Assembly: GCA_910589095.1 (NCBI GenBank)
Contig: CAJUSN010000042.1
Span: forward strand, 1 to 15,002
Direction: 5' to 3'
Origin: an uncultured Muribaculaceae bacterium
GTDB taxonomy: Bacteria; Bacteroidota; Bacteroidia; Bacteroidales; Muribaculaceae
DNA length: 15,002 bases
The position numbers and the translations under genes are program-made. Below are positions 8,144 through 14,480 of the stretch, in pieces. How positions within the stretch are numbered: position 1 is the first letter of the stretch; each line of letters starts with the position of its first letter. The notes below the pieces were generated by a model that worked only from the letters and a program-made list of their open reading frames with translations, made no database searches and was not told where the DNA came from.

Positions 8144-8277
8144 ACAATTACAGTCAGCATTTTTTTCTTACACTGATATCTAACTATTTAAATATCTGCA
8201 TCTTTTATGGTAAAAGAATTTGAGCATTTGTAATAACTTTTTGATTTATTTTTACCTGTAAAAGTGACATTACGATA

Positions 8278-8285
8278 TAACTTTG
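8278..8285 (+). promoter_or_regulatory. Bacteroidetes-type -7 box (TAnnTTTG) upstream of the envelope block
   Basis: TAACTTTG at 8278-8285 matches the Bacteroidetes primary-sigma -7 consensus TAnnTTTG exactly. It lies 22 bases before the ATG at 8308 in an AT-rich spacer. The matching -33 TTTG is not clear; TTTACCTG around 8251-8258 is at about the right distance but imperfect. It would drive the small secreted genes and perhaps the GLPGLI operon. An ATG at 8303 reads only Met-Lys-stop and overlaps the true start. Confidence 0.55.
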
Positions 8286-8307
8286 CAAGTGAATCAAAAC
8301 CTATGAA

Positions 8308-8667
8308 ATGAAAAAACTTATAATTCCATTATTTTGTGCAATTGCATCTCTATGTGCAACCGCTGAGGAGTGTATCCCTTCCAAAAGTATAATACTCGTA
8401 CCTAGGGAAAATACGAAGATCAAGCCACGGAGTGGTGACGTACTTGAGGCCGTTTGCTGGTTTGAAAACGGTCAACTTAACTTCACCTTTAACGGGAATT
8501 CAGAGAAGATGACGGTGCGCCTAACCGATATTGCTACGGGAGAGTATGCTACTTATATTGTCATGCCATCACAACATTCTTTGCAAATTGCCATAGGGAA
8601 TGCATCTGTTCCGATTGATATAAGTATCCCGAACGGCGATTCTTACTACGGTATATTTTTGCAGTAA
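8308..8667 (+). CDS. Small secreted protein, DUF3244-like
   Basis: A 119-residue protein with a clear signal peptide (MKKLIIPLFCAIASLCATA, cleavage probably near residue 19). The mature part is beta-rich: LEAVCWFENGQLNFTF, MTVRLTDIATGEYATYIV and a C-terminal SYYGIFLQ. Size, signal and the final Y-x-G-x-F pattern resemble the small Bacteroidales DUF3244 proteins, which have an immunoglobulin-like fold, but this is pattern resemblance only. The mature protein has two cysteines, one just after the predicted cleavage site and one in the middle. It is the first gene behind the TAnnTTTG box, so it probably belongs with the envelope genes that follow. Function is unknown. Confidence 0.75.
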   Translation: MKKLIIPLFCAIASLCATAEECIPSKSIILVPRENTKIKPRSGDVLEAVCWFENGQLNFTFNGNSEKMTVRLTDIATGEYATYIVMPSQHSLQIAIGNASVPIDISIPNGDSYYGIFLQ

Positions 8668-8681
8668 GAGTATTTAATAAA

Positions 8682-8722
8682 GAAGTAATTTGAACTTTTT
8701 GCGAAAAGGACAAACGAACTTC
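8682..8722. repeat. Short palindromic repeat, type 2, copy B
   Basis: GAAGTAATTTGAACTTTTTG and the following CGAAAAG repeat the left arm and core of the element at 1476-1522, and the copy ends in GAACTTC, complementary to its first bases. The inner arms are degenerate. It lies 15 bases after the DUF3244-like stop and could affect mRNA 3' ends, but there is no U-tract. Confidence 0.55.
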
Positions 8723-8754
8723 CAAGTGTTTTCTTAGATTCACTTAACCAACTC

Positions 8755-8787
8755 ATAGCGCTATACAAATTCATGGTTACCGGTAAC
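8755..8787. promoter_or_regulatory. Two adjacent perfect palindromes upstream of the 80-residue gene
   Basis: ATAGCGCTAT (8755-8764) and GTTACCGGTAAC (8776-8787) are perfect 10- and 12-bp palindromes spaced 11 bases apart, 31-63 bases before the ATG at 8818. Such dyads often bind dimeric regulators. The second could also be a weak hairpin with a CCGG loop before TGTTTTT. No cognate protein is proven; the upstream HTH protein is a candidate. Confidence 0.4.
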
Positions 8788-8817
8788 TGTTTTTACTAAC
8801 CTCAAAAACAATTACAA

Positions 8818-9060
8818 ATGAAAAAATTTATTTTCACACTTGCCTGCGCCTGCTGCGCCATGGCAGCCTCAGCCACCGCACTAGTAGAGACTTCGTGCGG
8901 AGAGAAAACTTACACACTTTCTCCGCCCGAAGACCCAAATAGTCAAGAATATATACAATATGTGGAGTATATAAGAGAGCTGAACAAAGCACTGTGTAAT
9001 GAAGAAGAAGGCTCGCTTGTTGTCACAGCAGGCGATGGTCTGGTATTCGTTCAGCCATAA
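8818..9060 (+). CDS. Small secreted peptide, 80 residues, unknown function
   Basis: A short gene with a convincing signal peptide (MKKFIFTLACACCAMAASATA) and a mature part of roughly 59 residues. The mature part holds LVETSCGEKTYTLSPPED, an acidic helix-like section with two near-repeats QYVEYIRELNKALC and a hydrophobic end GDGLVFVQP. Two cysteines remain after cleavage, spaced to allow one disulphide. Codon use, signal peptide and its own terminator at 9076 all support a real gene. I do not recognise a named family. The T/S-C-G-x-x-x-T-(L/V)-S/G-P start is reminiscent of short secreted Bacteroidales peptides seen beside regulators, but this is memory-based. It could be an exported signal, a ligand of the barrel or GLPGLI proteins, or an envelope factor. 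Confidence 0.7.
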   Translation: MKKFIFTLACACCAMAASATALVETSCGEKTYTLSPPEDPNSQEYIQYVEYIRELNKALCNEEEGSLVVTAGDGLVFVQP

Positions 9061-9075
9061 AAACATTCAAAAAAT

Positions 9076-9126
9076 GCGGTTGTCCTATGTGTTTTATCAT
9101 CATAGGGCAACTGCTATTTCTCTTTA
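9076..9126 (+). terminator. Terminator or attenuator before the GLPGLI genes
   Basis: GCGGTTGTCCTATG (9076-9089), an 11-base loop and CATAGGGCAACTGC (9101-9114) form a 14-bp stem with two G-U pairs, followed by the U-rich TATTTCTCTTTAATT. This is a good rho-independent terminator for the 80-residue gene. The GLPGLI start at 9134 lies only 19 bases after the stem, which leaves no room for a separate full promoter downstream, so partial read-through or attenuation is likely. Confidence 0.8.
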
Positions 9127-9133
9127 ATTAATC

Positions 9134-9949
9134 ATGAGACTCAAAATATTATTACTCATATTTTTTACTGATGCATCACTAAGCGTATATGCAAGTAATC
9201 AGACTGAGACTATGGACACATCACGGGTGGAGGTGGTGTATAAATACAGCGTAGTTGATCCTAAAAAGGACAAGAGCGAAGAGTGGGTCGACTTGCTCCA
9301 ATGCGGTCAGCATTATTCTAAATCCATGTGTTACAATTCTTTTTTGATTGACTCCATACTAAACGCTCCACTATCGCCCACCGACGGAATTGAAAAGACT
9401 CTTCAATATTTGGTCAATAAATATAAGGGCCGAACTGCATATTTGCTGATAAACGAGGACGCCTCGCAATATATTTCAAGCAACTCCATAGCCATGACGC
9501 GCTATGTGTATGAAGAGCCGGAGCCGGAGTATGCCTGGGAGATACTTGATTCAACTGATACGATATGCGGCTATGAGTGCGTCAAAGCGCGGTGCAAATT
9601 TCGCGGGAGAGAGTGGACTGTGTGGTATACGGAAGAGATACCACTGAGCCGTGGTCCTTGGAAGCTGAGAGGGTTGCCGGGTATGATATTACGCGCTGAT
9701 GATTCTACCGGGACACAGCACTGGGAAGCTTTCGCCATAAGAGAAGCTTCAAATCCCATAACCCGACAAACATCCGATGCCATAACAACAACTCGAGAAC
9801 GATACAACCGGCTGGAGCGCGAATATAAGAATGACCCAATAGGAACATTGCAACGAAACGGCACAATTTCAAAGATAATCAATGCCAAAGGCGAACCTTC
9901 GAAAAACCGAGGCAATTCACTCTTCTACAATCCTCCCGAACTTGAATAA
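9134..9949 (+). CDS. GLPGLI family protein, copy 1
   Basis: A 271-residue exported protein of the Bacteroidetes GLPGLI family, which is periplasmic or envelope-associated with no established biochemical role. It has a signal peptide (MRLKILLLIFFTDASLSVYA), a DTSRVEVVYKYSV beta strand, CGYEC (Cys145 and Cys149, plus Cys154), FRGREWTVWYTEEIP and the signature GPWKLRGLPGMIL (GLPG at 180-183). The C-terminus is YNPPELE. Length is typical. It heads a run of three paralogues and a barrel gene, with 21 bases to the next. No promoter is seen between the 9076 hairpin and its ATG. It is closest in layout to copy 2, with which it shares the three cysteines and the 180-183 position of the signature. Confidence 0.92.
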   Translation: MRLKILLLIFFTDASLSVYASNQTETMDTSRVEVVYKYSVVDPKKDKSEEWVDLLQCGQHYSKSMCYNSFLIDSILNAPLSPTDGIEKTLQYLVNKYKGRTAYLLINEDASQYISSNSIAMTRYVYEEPEPEYAWEILDSTDTICGYECVKARCKFRGREWTVWYTEEIPLSRGPWKLRGLPGMILRADDSTGTQHWEAFAIREASNPITRQTSDAITTTRERYNRLEREYKNDPIGTLQRNGTISKIINAKGEPSKNRGNSLFYNPPELE

Positions 9950-9970
9950 GTAATCCCAACGATTTCTGTC

Positions 9971-10780
9971 ATGAAAAGAATAACATTGACTATACTTTCT
10001 ATAATTGTTTTTTTGATCGCCTTTGCGAAAGACCGTAAAGGGGAAGTGACCATTGACACATCGCGGGTAGAGATACTTTATCTTTATCGGGTAACCGACC
10101 CGGTAAAATGCCAAACTAAAGATTACAATGATATTTTTCAATACGGCGATTCATTCTCAAGATTCTTTTGTTACAACTACTTTCTTATAGATTCCATATT
10201 GTGCTCACCGGATGCCGATAAGAATCCTGAGTATTCCCCCATACACTTAAACAACAAATACCATGCACGAGCTTCATACCTGGAGTTTGACCGGAAGGAT
10301 AGCAAATTCATAGAAACGGCTAACATAGGATCTATATTATTTCAATATGAAGAGGAAAGGCCCGAACAGAATTGGACATTGACAGACTCCTCAATGACTG
10401 TTTGTGGCCACGAGTGCATGATGGCTCAATGCACATTTCGGGGGCGGAGATGGACTGCATGGTATACAGAGGAAATCCCCGTAAACTTCGGGCCTTGGAA
10501 GTTAGGTGGATTACCCGGCCTGATTTTAAGAGCTGAGGATGCAACTGGAAATCAGTTTTGGGAAGCGATTTCCATTCGCAAAGGGGGCAACCCTTTAAAA
10601 CGAAGGGTGGCCGATGTAGTAAAGGTTTCGCGCGAACGTTTTTTGCAGGAAGAGAAAGAGTATGCCGCCGATCCGATAAAGAAATATGTTGAAAATGGAT
10701 TTATTAGCGGAGTGAGTACAAAAACAGGCAAAAAGCTGAAAGGCAATACGGCTTTTTACAGCCCGCTGGAATTGGAGTAA
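9971..10780 (+). CDS. GLPGLI family protein, copy 2
   Basis: A 269-residue paralogue of the preceding gene. It has a signal peptide (MKRITLTILSIIVFLIAFA), DTSRVEILYLYRV, CGHEC (Cys145, Cys149) with Cys154, FRGRRWTAWYTEEIP and GPWKLGGLPGLIL (180-183), ending YSPLELE. The shared spacing shows that copies 1 and 2 come from a tandem duplication, while the low DNA identity shows it is old. Straight after its stop, in the same frame, lies a 16-codon fossil of another GLPGLI C-terminus (10781-10828); read-through of the TAA would add a second copy of the tail. Function of the family is unknown. Confidence 0.92.
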   Translation: MKRITLTILSIIVFLIAFAKDRKGEVTIDTSRVEILYLYRVTDPVKCQTKDYNDIFQYGDSFSRFFCYNYFLIDSILCSPDADKNPEYSPIHLNNKYHARASYLEFDRKDSKFIETANIGSILFQYEEERPEQNWTLTDSSMTVCGHECMMAQCTFRGRRWTAWYTEEIPVNFGPWKLGGLPGLILRAEDATGNQFWEAISIRKGGNPLKRRVADVVKVSRERFLQEEKEYAADPIKKYVENGFISGVSTKTGKKLKGNTAFYSPLELE

Positions 10781-10828
10781 AAACTGAAAGGATATCCGGG
10801 ATTCTATTGCCCACTTGAACTGGAATAA
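10781..10828 (+). pseudogene. Fossil C-terminal tail of a further GLPGLI gene
   Basis: Directly after the TAA of copy 2, in the same frame, the sequence reads KLKGYPGFYCPLELE-stop. This parallels the end of copy 2 (KLKGNTAFYSPLELE-stop) and the YxPxELE ends of copies 1 and 3. The two tails match at 11 of 15 residues but differ at many silent sites, so this is not a fresh slippage duplication. It is best read as the remnant of a fourth paralogue lost by deletion between repeats. It explains why this gap is 59 bases while the other two gaps of the run are 21 and 5. Confidence 0.8.
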
Positions 10829-10839
10829 AATCAATTGTT

Positions 10840-11619
10840 ATGAATATCAAAATACTTTTAACTCTATGGCTTGGGGCCATGACTACGGTGGGATCGTTTG
10901 CCTCCGAAGGGAAGGTTGATTCAGGCATAGACATATCAACGCTTGTGGTTACCTATGATTATATAACATTGGACACAGCCTATTCCAAACGTCCCCATCG
11001 GTTCGCGTATGTGTTGCAACATGGAGGCAGATACGACCGTTTCTTCGACAAGCGGCAATATGAGAAGGAAAACGATGACGGCGGCGAGGAATCGTTTGTG
11101 CTCCCCAGCTCACTCGGCGTTATAATTGACCGGAAGAGTAACACGGCGGAGACCCGCAATGCCGTGGCCACTACCAACATAATGTACACCGAACCTATTC
11201 CTGAAATGGAATGGAAAATTGTGGCTGACTCAGCGAAAAACATTTGCGGCCACTCCTGCAAACTTGCCACCACCACATGGCGCGGACGTGAGTGGAAAGC
11301 ATGGTTTGCGCCTGACATCAATGTGAGTGCCGGCCCATGGAAGTTTCACGGGCTGCCGGGGTTGATTCTGGAGATGGATGACACGACAGGAGCAGTCCAT
11401 TGGGGAGCAACCGAAATAAAGGCTGAAAAGCGCAGTATGTACAGCCCGTCGGGGGAATTTACCCCGGTGAGCCGCGAGGAGTACAACAGCACCCTCCGAT
11501 TTTACGGAACCGACATGCTGGGCTATCTTAATTCAATAGGATTGGAACCCAAGGTAAACGGAGTCAGCGGAGTGTCCAAAAAGATGCGCACGCATTATGC
11601 TCCGCCTGAACTTGAATAG
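10840..11619 (+). CDS. GLPGLI family protein, copy 3
   Basis: A 259-residue, more diverged GLPGLI protein. It has a signal peptide (MNIKILLTLWLGAMTTVGSFA), DISTLVVTYDYITLD, CGHSC (Cys136, Cys140; the third cysteine of copies 1 and 2 is missing), WRGREWKAWFAPDI and GPWKFHGLPGLIL (GLPG at 171-174), ending YAPPELE. It contains a short Asp/Glu-rich insertion (ENDDGGEES). Its stop is only 5 bases before the ATG of the barrel gene, so the two are translationally linked and this copy is the likeliest direct partner of the barrel. Confidence 0.92.
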   Translation: MNIKILLTLWLGAMTTVGSFASEGKVDSGIDISTLVVTYDYITLDTAYSKRPHRFAYVLQHGGRYDRFFDKRQYEKENDDGGEESFVLPSSLGVIIDRKSNTAETRNAVATTNIMYTEPIPEMEWKIVADSAKNICGHSCKLATTTWRGREWKAWFAPDINVSAGPWKFHGLPGLILEMDDTTGAVHWGATEIKAEKRSMYSPSGEFTPVSREEYNSTLRFYGTDMLGYLNSIGLEPKVNGVSGVSKKMRTHYAPPELE

Positions 11620-11624
11620 TACTT

Positions 11625-14243
11625 ATGAGGCGCGCGGTTGCTTCGATATGGCTATGTTTGCTGGCTTGGTGCTTGGCTCCGGCCCAAACATCTGTGACCG
11701 GACGCGTGACTGACACCGATGGCGAGGCCTTAGCGGGTGCAATTATCAAAATTCTTAACGCCACCGACCGTAAGGCGGTCAAAGCTTACGGGTCATGTAA
11801 CGCTCAGGGTGTGTTCAGTATCAGCGTGCGCCAACCGGGCGATTCCATACTCATCACTGCGGCGGCATTAGGATATGTAAAGGGTGAGAAGGTGTTTCGT
11901 GCCCCTTATGGCGCCTGTGACATGGTATTGGAACATTCAACTGAAAAGCTGCGGGAAGTGGTGGTGAAGGCTCCGGCCATACGTTCGCAGGGCGACACGA
12001 TAACATTTGATGTGGCATCATTCCGGTCCAAGACCGACCGTAATATTGAAGCGGTGATAGGTCGTTTGCCAGGGGTTTCCATAGAGGCGAACGGAGCGCT
12101 CAGCTATCAGGGAAAAACGATAAATAAATTCTACATAGAGGGGCTGAGTATGCTTGGCGGGAGGTATTCAGTGGCCACGCGAAACATATCGCCTGACGAT
12201 GTGGCGTCGGTGAGCGTGTATGAAAATCACCAGCCCAAGAAAGTATTGGAGGGCATAGAAGTGAGCGACCGCGCGGCATTGAACCTGAAACTGAAAAAGA
12301 GCAGTATGCTTCGGCCGGTAGGGTACGTGGAAGGCGGAGGTGGCGGGGTGACAGCCGACGGCGCTTCATGGATGGGCGAGCTTTTTGCCTTTACGGCAGG
12401 GTCAGGAGGCCAGTGGATGGTCACTTTGAAAGGTAATGAAGCAGGCACTACGTATGCCAACGAACTGACCGACCATTCAGGAAACACGGGAAAAGCATCT
12501 ACTTTTGCCTCCGGACTATTTCCCATGCAACTTTTCGGGCGTCCGCAATTGGCTGCTTCGCGCTACGCCGACAACCTGTCATGGATGGCCTCGGCAAATG
12601 GGATTCTTAAACTTGCCAATAACACGACGCTCACCACCAATATACGCTGGGCCCGCGATGACAACCGCTACAGCAACGCCTGCGTGACCACCTACACGGG
12701 TCTGGACCAGGCGGGCTCATCAATGACCATTGAGGAGAACAACCGCTCGGATCTCTCAAGCCAGCAAGCTGGAGTGGATTTCAACGTGGAACGAAATTCA
12801 AACAACGTTTATCTGAAGGAAACACTTACACTCGATGGTGACTTCCATGAGGCACAGCATAATCTGAGGCGACAGATAAATATAGTGGGACAACAACAGC
12901 GCACGGACAATTACTCCGTAACTAACAAGCTCCAGGCAATATGGCGCAGGGGTTACCGTGCGTGGGAGATAAATTCAACAATCGGCCTGGCCAACACTCC
13001 GGTGAACAGAATGGTGGCTTGCGATGAAGAGGCCGACACTTTGATAGCAGCCCAAAAAGCCACAGGCCTTGCATTGCGCACTGACACATGGAGCTCGCTG
13101 TCAATGAGATTAAGGGCTGGACATTCGGCAGGGGTAAAGTTGAAATTCACAGCTGATTATGACCGGTTGGACCTTTTGCGTCCTGCAAGCGGGGAAAGTG
13201 CGGATGCGTGGGGTTACCGCATAATCACTGCGATTGAACCGAATTACGGGTACACACTTGACCGCGTGCATTTCGGCATCAATCTGCCTGTCCGTTTGTA
13301 CAACATGCGTTATGCCAGCCACGAGGGGAACAGCCCGTTGAGATATGACCGTCCGCATTTCGGACCGACACTGGCGGTGACATATCGCTCACCGTTTCTT
13401 ATGGTGGCCACGGCGAAAGTGGGCCGCACGCATAGTGTTGGCGGCTTCAGTGATTTTATCACCATTCCGGTAATGACCACTTACCGAACGGAGCGCACCC
13501 CCGGAACCGGTGCCATAGGCACACGGCGATCGGATGCCGTGACTCTGTCAGTGGATTATCGACATCCGCTGCACGATTTCTTCGGATCCATGAGCGTTTC
13601 GGTACGGTCAAACAAATCGAACACAATGAGCCGCTCGGTGATAAGCGAAGAGATGGCCTCTACGTCTTCGGCATTGGTAACATCCCGAACTAAAACAGTG
13701 GATGGGAATCTGATGCTATCGAAACATGTGAGGTATATTTCCACCACGTTCAAGCTGATGGCCTATGCGGGAAGTTCGCACGGAGAAACGGAGCGAAACG
13801 GACGGGTTATGGGTGTCAGGAGCATGAGTTTGTCAGTAGCGCCCAGTTTGAGCGGACAGTGGCTTGACGATGTGTTAAGCGCCGACCTGAGCGCCAAATA
13901 TGAACTAAGCCGCCAGAGGGTTGGTGAAGGCCTCCCCTACACCAGCCTTACCAATGTGGAAGTAAAGGGGGAAGTTGGCGTGTCGCCATGGGAGTGGGGA
14001 CAGATGTTTGTGACTCCTTCGTTCACTCAGCATGATTTGGGCGACGGACGGGTGAAGCGCGACATGTTTCTTGATGCGGGGGTGCGTTTCACAGTGGGTA
14101 AGTGGCAACTGGGTGTGTCGCTAAAGAACCTTACCGACCGCAAGAGCTACACGCTCACTCGATTTGCATCTGACAATACTTACGTTACCACATACATGCT
14201 GCGCCGCAGGGAATTCATGGCCACTGCGAGATATAAATTCTAA
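11625..14243 (+). CDS. Outer-membrane beta-barrel protein (TonB-dependent receptor-like) with carboxypeptidase-regulatory-like domain
   Basis: An 872-residue outer-membrane protein. It has a signal peptide (MRRAVASIWLCLLAWCLAPAQ) and a carboxypeptidase-regulatory-like beta sandwich (about 23-100, VTGRVTDTDGEALAGAIIKI). A plug-like region follows (about 105-225: VIGRLPGVSIEANGALSYQG, INKFYIEGLSMLGGRY, VSVYENHQPKKVL). A long barrel with alternating strands ends in RYKF, the usual terminal aromatic. There is no SusD-like lipoprotein beside it, and the plug is of the GLPGLI-associated kind, so it is not an ordinary SusC glycan importer. No clear TonB box is seen after the signal. It is the last gene of the GLPGLI run and is followed by a terminator-like hairpin. 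The substrate is unknown. Confidence 0.9.
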   Translation: MRRAVASIWLCLLAWCLAPAQTSVTGRVTDTDGEALAGAIIKILNATDRKAVKAYGSCNAQGVFSISVRQPGDSILITAAALGYVKGEKVFRAPYGACDMVLEHSTEKLREVVVKAPAIRSQGDTITFDVASFRSKTDRNIEAVIGRLPGVSIEANGALSYQGKTINKFYIEGLSMLGGRYSVATRNISPDDVASVSVYENHQPKKVLEGIEVSDRAALNLKLKKSSMLRPVGYVEGGGGGVTADGASWMGELFAFTAGSGGQWMVTLKGNEAGTTYANELTDHSGNTGKASTFASGLFPMQLFGRPQLAASRYADNLSWMASANGILKLANNTTLTTNIRWARDDNRYSNACVTTYTGLDQAGSSMTIEENNRSDLSSQQAGVDFNVERNSNNVYLKETLTLDGDFHEAQHNLRRQINIVGQQQRTDNYSVTNKLQAIWRRGYRAWEINSTIGLANTPVNRMVACDEEADTLIAAQKATGLALRTDTWSSLSMRLRAGHSAGVKLKFTADYDRLDLLRPASGESADAWGYRIITAIEPNYGYTLDRVHFGINLPVRLYNMRYASHEGNSPLRYDRPHFGPTLAVTYRSPFLMVATAKVGRTHSVGGFSDFITIPVMTTYRTERTPGTGAIGTRRSDAVTLSVDYRHPLHDFFGSMSVSVRSNKSNTMSRSVISEEMASTSSALVTSRTKTVDGNLMLSKHVRYISTTFKLMAYAGSSHGETERNGRVMGVRSMSLSVAPSLSGQWLDDVLSADLSAKYELSRQRVGEGLPYTSLTNVEVKGEVGVSPWEWGQMFVTPSFTQHDLGDGRVKRDMFLDAGVRFTVGKWQLGVSLKNLTDRKSYTLTRFASDNTYVTTYMLRRREFMATARYKF

Positions 14244-14294
14244 CCGGAAAACTTGTGCAATAGGGTTCGGCACTCACGCACATCTTACAAGTCA

Positions 14295-14339
14295 AGCGCT
14301 TCTCCCTAAATATATTGGGAAAGGCGCTCGATAGGTTTT
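14295..14339 (+). terminator. Terminator-like hairpin after the barrel gene
   Basis: AGCGCTTCTCCC (14295-14306), loop TAAATATAT and the complementary GGGAAAGGCGCT (to 14328) pair over about 12 positions with two weak ones, followed by CGATAGGTTTTA. The U-tract is short, so termination strength is uncertain. The MITE inserts directly behind it. Confidence 0.6.
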
Positions 14340-14340
14340 A

Positions 14341-14463
14341 GAGTATGGTGGGATTTAAACCGGAATTAACTTATGGAGTTTTTGAATCATTCTTGGTTTT
14401 ATCACAAAGGCAAATTTTGGTGCTTTCCGCTTTGTGTTAAACCCATTAAATCCAAACATACTC
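14341..14463. mobile_element. MITE-like palindromic element, copy 2, with TTA target duplication
   Basis: The ends are GAGTATGGTGGGATTTAA and, read in reverse, GAGTATGTTTGGATTTAA (16 of 18 match), flanked by TTA on both sides (14338-14340 and 14464-14466). The left half aligns well with copy 1 (ATTTAAACCG, ATTCTTGGTTT, ATCACAAA, AAATTTTGGTGCTTT), as does the right end (CTTTGTG, CCATT.AAATCCA). Copy 2 lacks the inner 68 bases of copy 1. It sits between the barrel terminator and the tail-to-tail minus-strand gene, so it disrupts nothing. Confidence 0.72.
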
Positions 14464-14480
14464 TTATCAAAGGGAAAGTA

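Noticed and set aside
10595..10934. Overlapping minus-strand open frames across the GLPGLI gap
   Set aside because: They are antisense shadows of the GLPGLI genes and have no signal, domain or start context of their own.
11625..14243. SusC-type glycan importer
   Set aside because: There is no SusD partner, the protein is shorter than SusC and its plug is of the GLPGLI-associated type.
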